The notes beneath the pieces were generated by a model that was not told the DNA's origin, ran no database searches, and worked only from the letters and a program-made list of their open reading frames with translations. From Pseudomonas sp. FP2196 (lineage in GTDB: Bacteria; Pseudomonadota; Gammaproteobacteria; Pseudomonadales; Pseudomonadaceae): a stretch of DNA of 64,000 bases. This document shows positions 37,043 through 45,841 of the stretch, one piece after another. A program made the translations under genes and the position numbers. The stretch lies in NCBI RefSeq assembly GCF_030687715.1, contig NZ_CP117445.1, positions 802,501 to 866,500 of the forward strand, written 5' to 3'. Every line of letters begins with the position of its first letter. The stretch's first letter is position 1.

Positions 37043-37085
37043 AAAACCCGCAGCCAAACCATCACGGTTTGACTGCGGGTTTTTT
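37043..37085 (+). terminator. Terminator after the VOC gene, also facing the DUF6124 gene
   Basis: AAAACCCGCAG with CTGCGGGTTTT forms the lower stem and AAACC with GGTTT the upper stem, followed by T residues. It lies between two convergent genes and has A residues on its left, so it can work in both directions. Confidence 0.9.
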
Positions 37086-37087
37086 CG

Positions 37088-37453
37088 TTACTCGGTCGGC
37101 ACTAATCGATCCAGCACTCGATTAACCGCCAACTCCGCGAGCATCACCACTTGAGCAATGCCTTGCAGGGTCTTGCGGTGGGTGCCTTCTACGAATGCTA
37201 TGTGGTTGTTGATCATGACGGTGGCCGAACCCAGTGTTTCACTGGCATCCACCAACAGGGATTCGTTATCGGACTCGGGGTGCGCCATGTACAGGGTGTT
37301 GGGTTTGTAGGGCGCAGCCATGATGGCGGCAGTCGGTGGGCCGAGATAGTGGTCGAGCGCACGCTCGGCGGCTTCGTGGAATTTCTTTGAATCGGCGGAT
37401 TCGTAGGGAGATCCCGGGTCAGTGACCGGCGGGTTTGGCGTGATTTTGAACAT
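37088..37453 (-). CDS. DUF6124-family protein
   Basis: The 121-residue protein starts MFKITPNPPVTDPGSPYESADSKKFHEAAERALDHYL. This proline-rich opening and the later helical part (LLVDASETLGSATVMINNHI) are typical of the small DUF6124 proteins that are abundant in Pseudomonas. No function is known. AAGGGA lies upstream of this ATG. A related gene lies at 45273. Confidence 0.75.
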   Translation of the reverse strand: MFKITPNPPVTDPGSPYESADSKKFHEAAERALDHYLGPPTAAIMAAPYKPNTLYMAHPESDNESLLVDASETLGSATVMINNHIAFVEGTHRKTLQGIAQVVMLAELAVNRVLDRLVPTE

Positions 37454-37479
37454 AAGCTGTGTTCCCTTCATTGAGCGCC

Positions 37480-37860
37480 AACCCTTTGCTACTAAACGAA
37501 GGGGTGGCAGCTGTACGCAGGTTAGTAGACCGGGGAACTCAGCTTAAGCCGGCGCGCCGAAGCGCCCTACGTACAGCCACCATCAAACTCAGGTACGCAA
37601 GCACCTGTGATGAATGTACGACCAACCGAATTACCTCGGGCTACTAAACCCGATCACTGTGAATCAGTGACCCGAATGAAGTTACGCAGCATGACCTGGG
37701 CGCACAAGCCGGCGGATTCTGGCTTAGCCGTAGGCAGCGGCGCAAGGATTTGTAGGCTGTCGGGCGTAACACAGAGTGTCTTTAAACGCCTGTGGCTGGA
37801 GGCGTTTATTGCGCTACAGAAATTGAGGATTTACCTGTCGGGTTTTTGGTGCGGCCACTG
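37480..37860. other. Gene-free structured region
   Basis: No gene is seen here. GCTGTACG pairs with CGTACAGC and the flanking GGTGG with CCACC (37503-37518 and 37568-37582), making a long-range stem around a loop rich in CCGGCGCGCCGAAGCGCC. GGTTAGTAG (37520) is complementary to CTACTAAAC (37480, 37641). TCACTG-TGAAT-CAGTGA forms a hairpin at about 37655-37671. This could be a structured RNA or a degenerate repeat-derived region. Confidence 0.4.
37783..37808 (+). terminator. Hairpin in the gene-free region
   Basis: TAAACGCC pairs with GGCGTTTA around TGTGGCTGGA and is followed by TT. It could end a transcript from the structured region. Confidence 0.4.
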
Positions 37861-37862
37861 GC

Positions 37863-37960
37863 GCCATCGCTGGCCAGCCAGCTCCCACAGTGACCGAGTC
37901 GTACACCGAATTTGTGGTTCACCGAGAAACCTGTGGGAGCTGGCTTGCCAGCGATGAGGC
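37863..37960. repeat. REPIN (CATCGCTGGC type)
   Basis: CCATCGCTGGCCAGCCAGCT and the inverted AGCTGGCTTGCCAGCGATGA flank about 40 bp. It lies just downstream of the AraC gene, which reads towards it. Confidence 0.85.
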
Positions 37961-37968
37961 CCCAACAG

Positions 37969-39000
37969 TCACCCCCGATGCATCTGCCGAAACTCCCCCG
38001 GCGGCATCCCCCGGCGACTCTTGAACGCACGATGAAACGAGCGCGGTTCGGTAAAGCCCAGATACTGCGCAATGTCCTGGATGGGCAGGTTGCTGTTGAG
38101 CAAGTAATGCTCAGCCAACTCCTGACGCAGGTCATCAAGGATCTGCTGATACGACGTCCCCGCCTGCTGCAACTGACGCTGCAACGTACGCACCGACACG
38201 GCCAGTTGTTCAGCCACTTGCTCCTTGCGCGGCAACCCCTCCTTGAGCAACTGACGCAGGATGCTTTTGACCCGCTGCGCAAGCGACGCATCCTCCAGCG
38301 TCGCCATCAACCCCATCGCATGTTCTTCCAGCGTACGCAGCAATTGCGCATCGGCCTGGCGCAACGGCAACTGCAGATACGCCAGCGGCACAATCAACGC
38401 CGAATAAGGCTGATCGAACAAAACCGGACAACCGAAAAACGCTTCGTACTGCGCCAACGTCGTCTCGGCCGGGCGCGAGTGTTCCAGCCAGACAGCGGCA
38501 GGCGAGAGCTGCGTATCAGCAATCCAGCGCGCATAGTGCAGCCACGAACCGAGCACGTTTTCCACCAGATGCCGACGAATCCGTGGGCGCTGATAACGGC
38601 AACTCCAGATCAGATGCACATGCCCGTCCTGCACCTCGGTGCGGCTGACGCCCATGTCGCCCACCAGTTTCTCGAACGGCATGATCCGGCTCATCGCATC
38701 GCCCAGCGTCGCGCAGTTCATGGTGATGTAACCGAGCACGCTCCATGAATTGGGCAGTACAAATTTCGCCGCGTTAAGCCCGAACAACGGATCACCCGAG
38801 TATTCGCAGAAATAATCGAGCAACTTTTCATGGGCCTCACCGGGCAAGCGCAGGGTGTTGTCGCTTAACTGCTGCGCCTGCAAACCCGCCGCCGCCAACG
38901 CAGGCTCAATGGCCATGCCCAAATGCTCGGCATGGCGCAGGTATTTGAGCAGGGGCGGAACGGAGGTGAAGCCGAGCGATGGCATGATCAAACCCTGCAT
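37969..39000 (-). CDS. AraC-family regulator with arabinose-binding-type N-domain
   Basis: The 343-residue protein has an N-terminal sensing domain of the Arabinose_bd type (SNWSV/LGYITMNCATLGDAM-like segment in residues 20-200) and a C-terminal AraC DNA-binding domain (KEQVAEQLAVSVRTLQRQLQ, IQDIAQYLGFTEPRSFHRAFK). Homologues include OruR/VirF-like regulators of amino-acid or lipid catabolism, but no target is adjacent. A second possible start, five codons later at 38985, has AGGG upstream. No divergent gene lies within 270 bp. Confidence 0.85.
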   Translation of the reverse strand: MQGLIMPSLGFTSVPPLLKYLRHAEHLGMAIEPALAAAGLQAQQLSDNTLRLPGEAHEKLLDYFCEYSGDPLFGLNAAKFVLPNSWSVLGYITMNCATLGDAMSRIMPFEKLVGDMGVSRTEVQDGHVHLIWSCRYQRPRIRRHLVENVLGSWLHYARWIADTQLSPAAVWLEHSRPAETTLAQYEAFFGCPVLFDQPYSALIVPLAYLQLPLRQADAQLLRTLEEHAMGLMATLEDASLAQRVKSILRQLLKEGLPRKEQVAEQLAVSVRTLQRQLQQAGTSYQQILDDLRQELAEHYLLNSNLPIQDIAQYLGFTEPRSFHRAFKSRRGMPPGEFRQMHRG

Positions 39001-39156
39001 GAGCGAATGAATGCCCTGAAAGGTAGTTTGAAAGCATGGCTGAAGTAAATGGCGGTTTAGCGGTGTTGGCGGGGGCGTTGGATTTGCGTTTGCACCGAGA
39101 CGGTGAGGGGGGCTTTCTCGGGATAGCCAATTTTCTGTAACGACAGTCAGATCACG

Positions 39157-39247
39157 TTCGCGAGCAAGCCCGCTCCCACCGGGTATTTGGGGCGTTCACA
39201 GAATCTGTGATCGCCACCTTACCTGTGGGAGCGGGCTTGCTCGCGAA
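39157..39247. repeat. REPIN (TCGCGAGCAAGC type)
   Basis: TTCGCGAGCAAGCCCGCTCC and its inverted partner TGGGAGCGGGCTTGCTCGCG flank about 40 bp between the AraC and chemoreceptor genes. Confidence 0.87.
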
Positions 39248-39276
39248 TGGATCGTTCATTCACCGCAGGCGAATGA

Positions 39277-41196
39277 TCAGACGCGGAAGTGGCTTACCAT
39301 CTGCTGCAACTGACCACCCAAGCGCGCCAGCTCAACACTGGAAGCGGCGGTTTCGTCGCTGGCGGCCGCGGTCTGTTCAGACACGTCGCGCACGTTGATG
39401 ATGCTGCGGCTGATCTCTTCAGCCACCGCGCTTTGCTGTTCGGCAGCGGCAGCGATCTGCTGGTTCATCGACTGGATGTTCGACACCGTGCGGGTGATGT
39501 TTTCCAGCGATGCACCGGCCTTGCGGGTCAGGGCGACACTGCTGTCGGTCAGGGCGCGGCTGTTGTTCATCACGGCCGAGACTTGCTGGGTGCCGTTTTG
39601 CAGACCGGCGACCAGGCCTTCGATTTCTTCGGTGGATTTCTGGGTACGCTGGGCCAGGCCACGGACCTCGTCGGCCACCACGGCAAAACCACGACCGGCT
39701 TCACCGGCACGCGCCGCTTCGATCGCGGCGTTGAGCGCCAGCAGATTGGTCTGTTCAGCAACGGCTTTGATCACGTCCATGACGCTACCGATCTTGTCGC
39801 TTTCCTGTTGCAGCACGCTCATGGCTTCTGTCGAACGCACCACTTCGCTGGCCAGACGCTCGATCTGCGCGATGGCTTCATTCACAACCTTGTCGCCTTC
39901 ACGGGCTTCGCCGTCAGCAGCGGCAGCGGCTTGCGAGGCTTCTTCGGCGTTGCGCGCGACTTCCTGCACGGTGGCGGTCATCTCGTGCATGGCGGTGGCG
40001 ACCTGATCGGTCTCGACCTTCTGGCTGTTCACACCGGCGCTGGTTTGCTCGGTGACGGCCGACAGTTCTTCGGCGGCGCTGGCGATCTGGGTGACGCCGT
40101 CGCGAATGCCGCTGATCAGGTCGCGCAGGGTCACGCCCATGCGGGCGATGCCTTGTTGCAGCACGCCGAGTTCGTCGCGGCGGGTGACGGTGACATTCTG
40201 GGTCAGGTCGCCGCTGGCGATGCGCTCGACCACGGCCAGGGTTTCTTGCAGCGGACGGGTGATCTGACGGGTGATGATCACCGCAGCAATCACGCCAACC
40301 AGCAGGGCCAGCAGGGTGCTGATCAACTGGAAGGTGCGCGCCTGAGCGCTTTCGATGTCGCGACGGTCAAGCTGGATCTGGTACAGCTGCTCGCTCAGGC
40401 TCACGATGGTGGTGCCCTGATCGGTCATTTCCTTGCGTGCCTGCACGGCTTCGCTGTTGGCGTTTTTGTACGCCATCAACGCGCTGCGATAGTTGGTCAA
40501 TGCCGTTTCCAACTGACGCAGAGCGTCTTGCTGGGTATCGGCGAAGCGCACGTTGAGTTGCTTGAGGCTGGCGATTGCCACGTCGATCTGGCCGATGGCT
40601 TTCTGCTCGGTTTCGGCATTGGTGGTGGCGGTATAGCCGCGCACTTCATAGCGCGCGAGGATGAACGCTTCCTTGGCGGCGGTGATGGCCTGGAACTGTT
40701 CGAAACGCTGCTCGCTCGAGTCCATCTGCTGGACGCGCTTGCTGATCGACTCGATCAGGTTGTAAGCGGTGTCGGCGTTGGTGCCCATGACGTCGCGGGC
40801 GCTGTTGCCGGTGCGATAGGCGTTGCGCATTTTGTTCAGCGACGTCTGGTATTCGGCGATGGTCGCCGCCTGCGCCTTGAGCAGTTTGACGTTTTCCGGG
40901 CTCTTGAATTTGCTGATCAGCGCCTGCTGCTGTGCGGCGAAGCTTTCAAGGGTGGTCTGCACATTCTGCGCGGCGGTTTCGTCGCCGTTGGTCAGCATGT
41001 ATTGCAGGCGCACCACGCGCAGTTTGGTCAGGCCAGAGTTCAACTGGGTGATGTCGCTCATCCAGTTGCTGCGGTCAATCAGGCCGCCCAGGCTCGTCCA
41101 GCCGGTCAGGGCCAGGACGCAAGTCAGTGCCAGGACAAGGCCGAAGCCCAGTCCCAATTTCATGTTCACGCTGATGTTGCCGAACCAGCTATTCAT
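39277..41196 (-). CDS. Methyl-accepting chemoreceptor with helical bimodular (HBM) sensor, McpS-like
   Basis: This chemoreceptor spans the inner membrane and signals to CheA/CheW. The 639-residue protein has a first helix ([17 protein letters not shown]), a large all-helical periplasmic domain of about 250 residues, a second helix ([15 protein letters not shown]), a HAMP domain, and a signalling domain with the tip [19 protein letters not shown]. It closely resembles P. putida McpS, a 639-residue receptor for TCA-cycle acids; the ligand here is inferred from that. GGAGGAA precedes [11 protein letters not shown] longer frame to 41223 lacks support. Confidence 0.93.
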   Translation of the reverse strand: MNSWFGNISVNMKLGLGFGLVLALTCVLALTGWTSLGGLIDRSNWMSDITQLNSGLTKLRVVRLQYMLTNGDETAAQNVQTTLESFAAQQQALISKFKSPENVKLLKAQAATIAEYQTSLNKMRNAYRTGNSARDVMGTNADTAYNLIESISKRVQQMDSSEQRFEQFQAITAAKEAFILARYEVRGYTATTNAETEQKAIGQIDVAIASLKQLNVRFADTQQDALRQLETALTNYRSALMAYKNANSEAVQARKEMTDQGTTIVSLSEQLYQIQLDRRDIESAQARTFQLISTLLALLVGVIAAVIITRQITRPLQETLAVVERIASGDLTQNVTVTRRDELGVLQQGIARMGVTLRDLISGIRDGVTQIASAAEELSAVTEQTSAGVNSQKVETDQVATAMHEMTATVQEVARNAEEASQAAAAADGEAREGDKVVNEAIAQIERLASEVVRSTEAMSVLQQESDKIGSVMDVIKAVAEQTNLLALNAAIEAARAGEAGRGFAVVADEVRGLAQRTQKSTEEIEGLVAGLQNGTQQVSAVMNNSRALTDSSVALTRKAGASLENITRTVSNIQSMNQQIAAAAEQQSAVAEEISRSIINVRDVSEQTAAASDETAASSVELARLGGQLQQMVSHFRV

Positions 41197-41439
41197 CACA
41201 ATTCCTCCAGGAACGTTGTGCATCTTGATCGTCGGTCAGGCTGGAAGATTGTTGTTTTTTTGAGCCAGCAAGGGTGTTAGCAGGTTTGTATCGGCCGCAA
41301 ACCCGAGAGCTGAAAGGATTTTGTCCGACAGAATTTGTAACAGGCGCCTCCAAGACTTTTTTCACATGGGTTTCACTGGCTGCCCACGCGGGCATCTGTA
41401 GCTTCGCCACATCGAATGACAAGTGATGGCGGCTATTCT

Positions 41440-42111
41440 GTGGAATTGAGACTGAGTCTGTTCGGCGTCAAGCGCTCGGTTGACCTGAGTGGTTTTGCGC
41501 GTTTTCGCAACACCTGGGTGGTATTGGCGGCATCGGTGTTGGTTCTGCCGCTGACCTTATGGCTGCTGGCGCCTGCCGCAGTGCCCGACCTGGCCCACGG
41601 CAATGTCGCCGGCGCGCAGGCGTTGGTGGCAGGGTGGACCAATGGCGACATGATCGTGCTGGTGCGCCACGTCGAGCGCTGCGATCACTCCAAAGCTGCG
41701 TGCCTGAGCGGTAATGACGGCATCACTGACCGTTCGCGCAGTGTTGCGGTTGCCGTCGGCGCGCAGTTCGAGCATCTGGGTCTGAACAACGTCGACATCT
41801 ACAACAGCCCGGTGATGCGTACCGTGCAGACCGCCGGTTACATGTTCAGCCGCGCCGCCAGCGGCGAAGACTGGCTGATCAACTGCAAGGGTCGCATGTT
41901 GCAGGATGCACTCGCCCACAAGATTCCCGGTCGCAACCTGATTCTGGTGACCCACAGTGAATGCATGGCACAACTGGAAAAAGACCTGAAAGTACCTACG
42001 TCCGACCTTGGTTACGGCGCTTCATTGTTCGTTTCCGCTGCCAGCCCGGCGGCTCCAAAAATGCTCGGCTTTATTGAAGCCTCCGACTGGCGCACGGTGA
42101 CCACCCGATGA
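41440..42111 (+). CDS. Ais-like histidine phosphatase, membrane-anchored
   Basis: The product has an N-terminal membrane helix (VVLAASVLVLPLTLWLLA) and a periplasmic histidine-phosphatase domain with RHVERCDHSK and the late histidine in LVTHSECM. The RHxERCDxS pattern matches Ais, which removes the phosphate from heptose II of the LPS core in enterics. I prefer the GTG at 41440 (223 residues); an ATG at 41416 is also in frame and neither has a strong ribosome site. It overlaps the PAP2 gene (ATGA), which is followed by a convergent ArnT-like gene, all pointing to envelope lipid modification. Confidence 0.78.
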   Translation: MELRLSLFGVKRSVDLSGFARFRNTWVVLAASVLVLPLTLWLLAPAAVPDLAHGNVAGAQALVAGWTNGDMIVLVRHVERCDHSKAACLSGNDGITDRSRSVAVAVGAQFEHLGLNNVDIYNSPVMRTVQTAGYMFSRAASGEDWLINCKGRMLQDALAHKIPGRNLILVTHSECMAQLEKDLKVPTSDLGYGASLFVSAASPAAPKMLGFIEASDWRTVTTR

Positions 42112-42947
42112 AATCCCGTTTTTACGCTTACAACTTCGGCATCCCGCTGGTCTGCGCGGCGCTGGTGTTCCTGATGTTCGACATGACCAAGATCGATATC
42201 GCCTTCAGCAATCTGCTATTCGATCCGCTGACCCAGAGCTTCCCGCTCGACAGGATTCACTTCTTCGAAAAGCTGACCCACAAGTGGGCGCGGATCATTC
42301 CGAACTGGACCGCCGAGATTGCCTTGATCGGTGCGATGCTGTCGGTGGTCTGGCCGTTGGTCAATCCACAGAAACGCCCGCGACTCGGCGCGTTTCTGGA
42401 ACGCAGTAAAGTCGCACCGGTGCTGCGATTTGCCGCTGATCATCGTAGGGATTTTCTGTTTATCGTCGTTGCTTTTGCGGTGTGTACCGGCGTGATCCAT
42501 TTCCTCAAATCCCACACCAGCGTTTACTGCCCGATCGAGACAACGTTGTATGGCGGCAAAATGGCCCACATTGAGTGGTACAGCAATTTCCAGTTGTTCC
42601 ACGAAGCGGGTAGTGGCCGCTGCTGGCCGGGCGGACATGCATCCGGCGGTTTCACTATGCTGGCGTTGTATTTCGTGGGGCGCCGTTACCAGTGGCGTTT
42701 TTCCAGTGCATTGTTGTGGGGCTCGTTGTTGCTCGGTTTCGTCTACGGCACGACGCGGGTTCTGCAGGGGTGGCACTACATGTCCCACACCCTCTGGGCC
42801 GGAATCTTTGTGTGGCTGGCATGTTTGCTGACGGCGCTGGCGTTCTATGGGCGGGCACGGTTGCAGGAACCGGTGTTGCACAAGCCTCAGCCGCCTGATT
42901 ACGCCGCCAAGCCGCTATCTGATGGGCTTCAGTCGCTGACGAAGTAA
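42108..42947 (+). CDS. PAP2-family membrane phosphatase (LpxE/LpxT-like)
   Basis: The 279-residue protein has about six membrane helices and the three-part phosphatase signature: KSHTSVYCPIE, CWPGGHASGG and TRVLQGWHYMSHTLWAG, with catalytic histidines in the second and third parts. Such enzymes dephosphorylate lipid A or undecaprenyl pyrophosphate. It overlaps the Ais-like gene and converges on an ArnT-like gene (its end overlaps that gene by 19 bp). Confidence 0.86.
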   Translation: MKSRFYAYNFGIPLVCAALVFLMFDMTKIDIAFSNLLFDPLTQSFPLDRIHFFEKLTHKWARIIPNWTAEIALIGAMLSVVWPLVNPQKRPRLGAFLERSKVAPVLRFAADHRRDFLFIVVAFAVCTGVIHFLKSHTSVYCPIETTLYGGKMAHIEWYSNFQLFHEAGSGRCWPGGHASGGFTMLALYFVGRRYQWRFSSALLWGSLLLGFVYGTTRVLQGWHYMSHTLWAGIFVWLACLLTALAFYGRARLQEPVLHKPQPPDYAAKPLSDGLQSLTK

Positions 42948-44368
42948 TACGCCTGGCGCCCGACCATCAGGGTCTTGAGCACTTTGAGCGGTGCGGCGGG
43001 AATGCTGTCACCAGCCATCACCACCACGTTCGCAGGCGCAGCCGCGAGGAATTCCCTCAGTTGCGCGTCGGTGTCCAAGCCCTTTAGCACCTGTTGGGTG
43101 TAGAAAACGCTGGCGCCGCCGACCCGCTCATTGGCTTGAAACAAAGCGACCTGATGCCCTTCGGCTTGCAGCGACTGAATGTGTTCGGTCAGCGGCAGGA
43201 ATGACAGTTTTTTATCCGCATGGGGCAACGCCCACTGCGCAGCGGCGAGATAACCGGCGATCACCACGGTCAGTACACCGGCACCCAGTGCCTGACGATG
43301 ACGGGCGATTCTTCCGACAAATCGTTTGGTGCTTTCGTACTCTTTCAATCGCTCGAACAGTACGCCCGCATATTCCGCAGCAATCACCGCAGCCGCTGGT
43401 GTCATCGACATCAGGTACACCGTGCGCTTGCTTGATGCCAGGGTGAGCATGATGAATTGCGCAATTATCCACAGGCTGAAAAACAGCAGATAACGATGGG
43501 TCTTCAACTGTTTACGCAAATGCCACAGCCCCAGGTACACCAGAATGTTCCACGGCAGGAACGCTTCGGGCAGTTTGGCCAGGTAGTAATAGAACGGCTC
43601 GTAGTGCCCGGCCTCGACGAACGATCCGCTGAAGCGACCGACGCTGTTGGTCAGCAACACTTCTTTTACCGCTTGCGCACCGCCGTGTTGATAAAGAACG
43701 ACGAGCCAGATCAGCAGTGGAATCAGCCCGACCACGGTGAGCAGTCCCGGCCTCAGCCAGTCACCGATTTTCAGGCGTTTGTCCATCAGGTTATCGGCCA
43801 GCAGATAAGCAAAAATCACCACCCCTGGCATCGCCAGGCCCAGCACGCCTTTACTCAGGGTGGCGATGGCAATGCCGACGACAAATAGCAGCGAACTGCC
43901 GAAGGTCGCTGCACGTTGTGCCTGGAAAAATGCCAGCAACGCCGCCGTCACACCGAGGGCCAGCAGCGCATCCTCGCCCACGCCGCGCACGTTACTCCAA
44001 TAACTGGCCATGGTTGCCAGCAGAATTCCCGCCGTCCACGCAATTGCCTTGGGCCGCTCGAAGCGCCGCAACATACCGTAGAGCAACATCACGCTGAGCA
44101 GCCCGGCCACCGCTGACGCCAGTCGCACCGCCCACGGCGAAACGCCGAACACGCGCATGGCGCCGGCATCCAGCCACAGACTCAGCGGTGGTTTTTCCAG
44201 AAACGGCTCGCCGAACAGACGGGGCGTCACCCAGTCATCGTCCAGGTGCATCTCCATGGCGATCCCGGCGACGCGGGCTTCGGTGGAGCCTTGCAATTGA
44301 TGGTTGCCCAGTGCGAAGAAAAACAGCAGGGCAGCAAGCAGAAACAGCGAAGTGGCGGCACGCGACAT
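42929..44368 (-). CDS. ArnT-like glycosyltransferase (GT-C fold)
   Basis: The 479-residue protein has many hydrophobic helices and the GT-C/ArnT signature near the N-terminus (STEARVAGIAMEMHLDDDW followed by PRLFGEPFLEKPPL), where the first acidic residue is the catalytic candidate. Relatives add 4-amino-4-deoxy-arabinose to lipid A from an undecaprenyl carrier, causing polymyxin resistance; here the transferred sugar is unknown. I place the start at MSRAATSLFLL; an ATG at 44407 is in frame. No ribosome site is convincing. Confidence 0.85.
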   Translation of the reverse strand: MSRAATSLFLLAALLFFFALGNHQLQGSTEARVAGIAMEMHLDDDWVTPRLFGEPFLEKPPLSLWLDAGAMRVFGVSPWAVRLASAVAGLLSVMLLYGMLRRFERPKAIAWTAGILLATMASYWSNVRGVGEDALLALGVTAALLAFFQAQRAATFGSSLLFVVGIAIATLSKGVLGLAMPGVVIFAYLLADNLMDKRLKIGDWLRPGLLTVVGLIPLLIWLVVLYQHGGAQAVKEVLLTNSVGRFSGSFVEAGHYEPFYYYLAKLPEAFLPWNILVYLGLWHLRKQLKTHRYLLFFSLWIIAQFIMLTLASSKRTVYLMSMTPAAAVIAAEYAGVLFERLKEYESTKRFVGRIARHRQALGAGVLTVVIAGYLAAAQWALPHADKKLSFLPLTEHIQSLQAEGHQVALFQANERVGGASVFYTQQVLKGLDTDAQLREFLAAAPANVVVMAGDSIPAAPLKVLKTLMVGRQAYYFVSD

Positions 44369-44437
44369 GGGTTTCAGGCAACCGGAAGGTGTGTGAGGCC
44401 TGAGCATAAATCGGCATTGCTGAACAAATTGTGAACA

Positions 44438-45025
44438 TCACCCCAGACGGCGCGACCAACGCTGATCCGGTGCCTCGAACACTGGGTTGACCAACGCTGT
44501 CAGCACATGGTCCTGCCAGCGCCCGGCAATGTTCAGATACGCCTTGGCGTAGCCTTCCTGCTCGAAACCCAGTCGCTCCAGCAATCGGGCGCTGCGCTCG
44601 TTGCCGGGAACGTAATTGGCCATGATCCGGTGCAGGTTCTGGGTATCGAACATGTAGCCAATGCCGGCCTCCAGGCCTTCTTGCATCAAGCCCTGGCCTT
44701 GATGCGCTTCATCAATGTGATAGCCCAGATAACACGCCTGAAACGCCCCGCGAATGATGCCGCTGAAATTGCACGCGCCGATCATCTGCTGGCCGTCCGG
44801 CGTCAGCAGGGCGAAATGCAAGGCCAGCCCGGCTTCGAAGGCGCTGGCCTGGATGTCGAGGCGCCGGCGAATCTGTGCCGTGGAAAAGTAGTCGGTGGTG
44901 CGGATCGGCGACCACGGCGCGAGGTGACGTTGGTTGCGTTGGTAGAAATCACTTTCCAGGTCTGCCTGGTCCGGGGAAAGGATGGCGAGCGTCAGGCGTT
45001 GGCAAGGCAAAGTCAGCAGCGGCAT
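44438..45025 (-). CDS. GNAT-family N-acetyltransferase, RimJ-like
   Basis: The 195-residue protein starts MPLLTLPCQRLTLAILS and has the RimJ-type pattern of acetyl-CoA-binding segments (LGYHIDEAHQGQGLMQEGL, NYVPGNERSARLLERLGF). RimJ-like enzymes acetylate N-termini of ribosomal or other proteins; the target here is not readable. The open frame extends to 45322, but that part runs through a 10-base G tract and a terminator and is not coding. Confidence 0.86.
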   Translation of the reverse strand: MPLLTLPCQRLTLAILSPDQADLESDFYQRNQRHLAPWSPIRTTDYFSTAQIRRRLDIQASAFEAGLALHFALLTPDGQQMIGACNFSGIIRGAFQACYLGYHIDEAHQGQGLMQEGLEAGIGYMFDTQNLHRIMANYVPGNERSARLLERLGFEQEGYAKAYLNIAGRWQDHVLTALVNPVFEAPDQRWSRRLG

Positions 45026-45098
45026 CGGGCGCTCCGGTAGGCGAGAGGATTGCTGGCAGATTCGCGCAATACCCGGGGTTCGGCAAGTGATGGAGAGA

Positions 45099-45108
45099 GG
45101 GGGGGGGG
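45099..45108 (+). repeat. Homopolymer tract G10
   Basis: Ten consecutive G residues (C10 on the coding strand of the GNAT gene) lie 74-83 bp upstream of that gene's start codon. Such a tract can vary by slippage; whether it alters expression is not known. Confidence 0.6.
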
Positions 45109-45121
45109 TTAAACGCCAGGC

Positions 45122-45150
45122 AAAAAAAAGCCCGCGGGAGAGCCGCGGGC
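45122..45150 (-). terminator. Terminator of the minus-strand DUF6124-like gene
   Basis: GCCCGCGG pairs with CCGCGGGC, and eight A residues on the plus strand become a U-run for minus-strand transcripts. Confidence 0.88.
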
Positions 45151-45272
45151 GAACCGTAGTTTCTTGAATGAGCGAGTGGACTGTACAGCTTCGGCTTATC
45201 AGCGGCAGTGAAGAAAAATTCATCTCGATGGACCGTTTCGATGCCGCTGCCGGCCTGTACAGACTTCGTGGG

Positions 45273-45644
45273 TCAGTGGCGAACTTCGGGGTTGGGCGAG
45301 TCAGGCGATCCCTGTTGAGCAACCTGATCCCGTGCCCGGCAGATCACGATTTCGGCCAGTGCACTCAGTTGCTTCATGACCACCGCGACATGGCGCTTGG
45401 AGCCGTCGAATTCGTCGGCAAAGTTTGCACTGATGTCCACCAGGGACTCGAGCAGATCGCTGGCGTGCGCAAGCAGGGTCAATGTGTCGACATCGTCGCG
45501 CACGCTGAGCATCTGCTTGAGGGGAACGGTACGGCGGGGTTTGCGTGGGTTCGAACCGGTGGTGCCGGGTTGCTGTTTAGGGCCGGAAGTTTGCGCATCG
45601 GCAGGTACCGGTCCAACAAGCGTAAGGCGGGTGATTTTTTTCAT
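45273..45644 (-). CDS. DUF6124-like small protein
   Basis: The 123-residue protein starts MKKITRLTLVGPVPADAQ. It has a disordered basic/proline-rich beginning, then a helical core (DTLTLLAHASDLLESLVDISANFADEFDGSKRHVAVVMKQL). The pattern is related to the DUF6124 gene at 37088. The function is unknown. A frame extending to 45668 would add eight residues. Confidence 0.7.
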   Translation of the reverse strand: MKKITRLTLVGPVPADAQTSGPKQQPGTTGSNPRKPRRTVPLKQMLSVRDDVDTLTLLAHASDLLESLVDISANFADEFDGSKRHVAVVMKQLSALAEIVICRARDQVAQQGSPDSPNPEVRH

Positions 45645-45841
45645 GACGTGGCTCCGTGGAGTGAACAATCTCTGCGGGGGCGGTCTGTCAAACCGTCCGC
45701 TGGAGGGCAGCGAGTCGTGGAGGGTAGCGCCCTGAAAATCGGTTCACCAGTTCATGAAAGTCGACGCGTGTTGAGGGAAATTTCCTAGGACGTGGAATGT
45801 AGGAAGCGAAAGTCGCTGGCTAACCACGTCCGAGAGCTTTT

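Noticed and set aside
37454..37968. A CRISPR array or tandem repeat in the gene-free region
   Set aside because: Repeats are few, unequal and inverted; there is no regular spacer pattern, and no cas gene is seen in the window.
39289..41280. A 663-codon open frame on the plus strand opposite the chemoreceptor gene
   Set aside because: It is the antisense frame of a clear MCP; the sequence is low-complexity in the way shadows of alanine-rich genes are, and no ribosome site or domain is seen.
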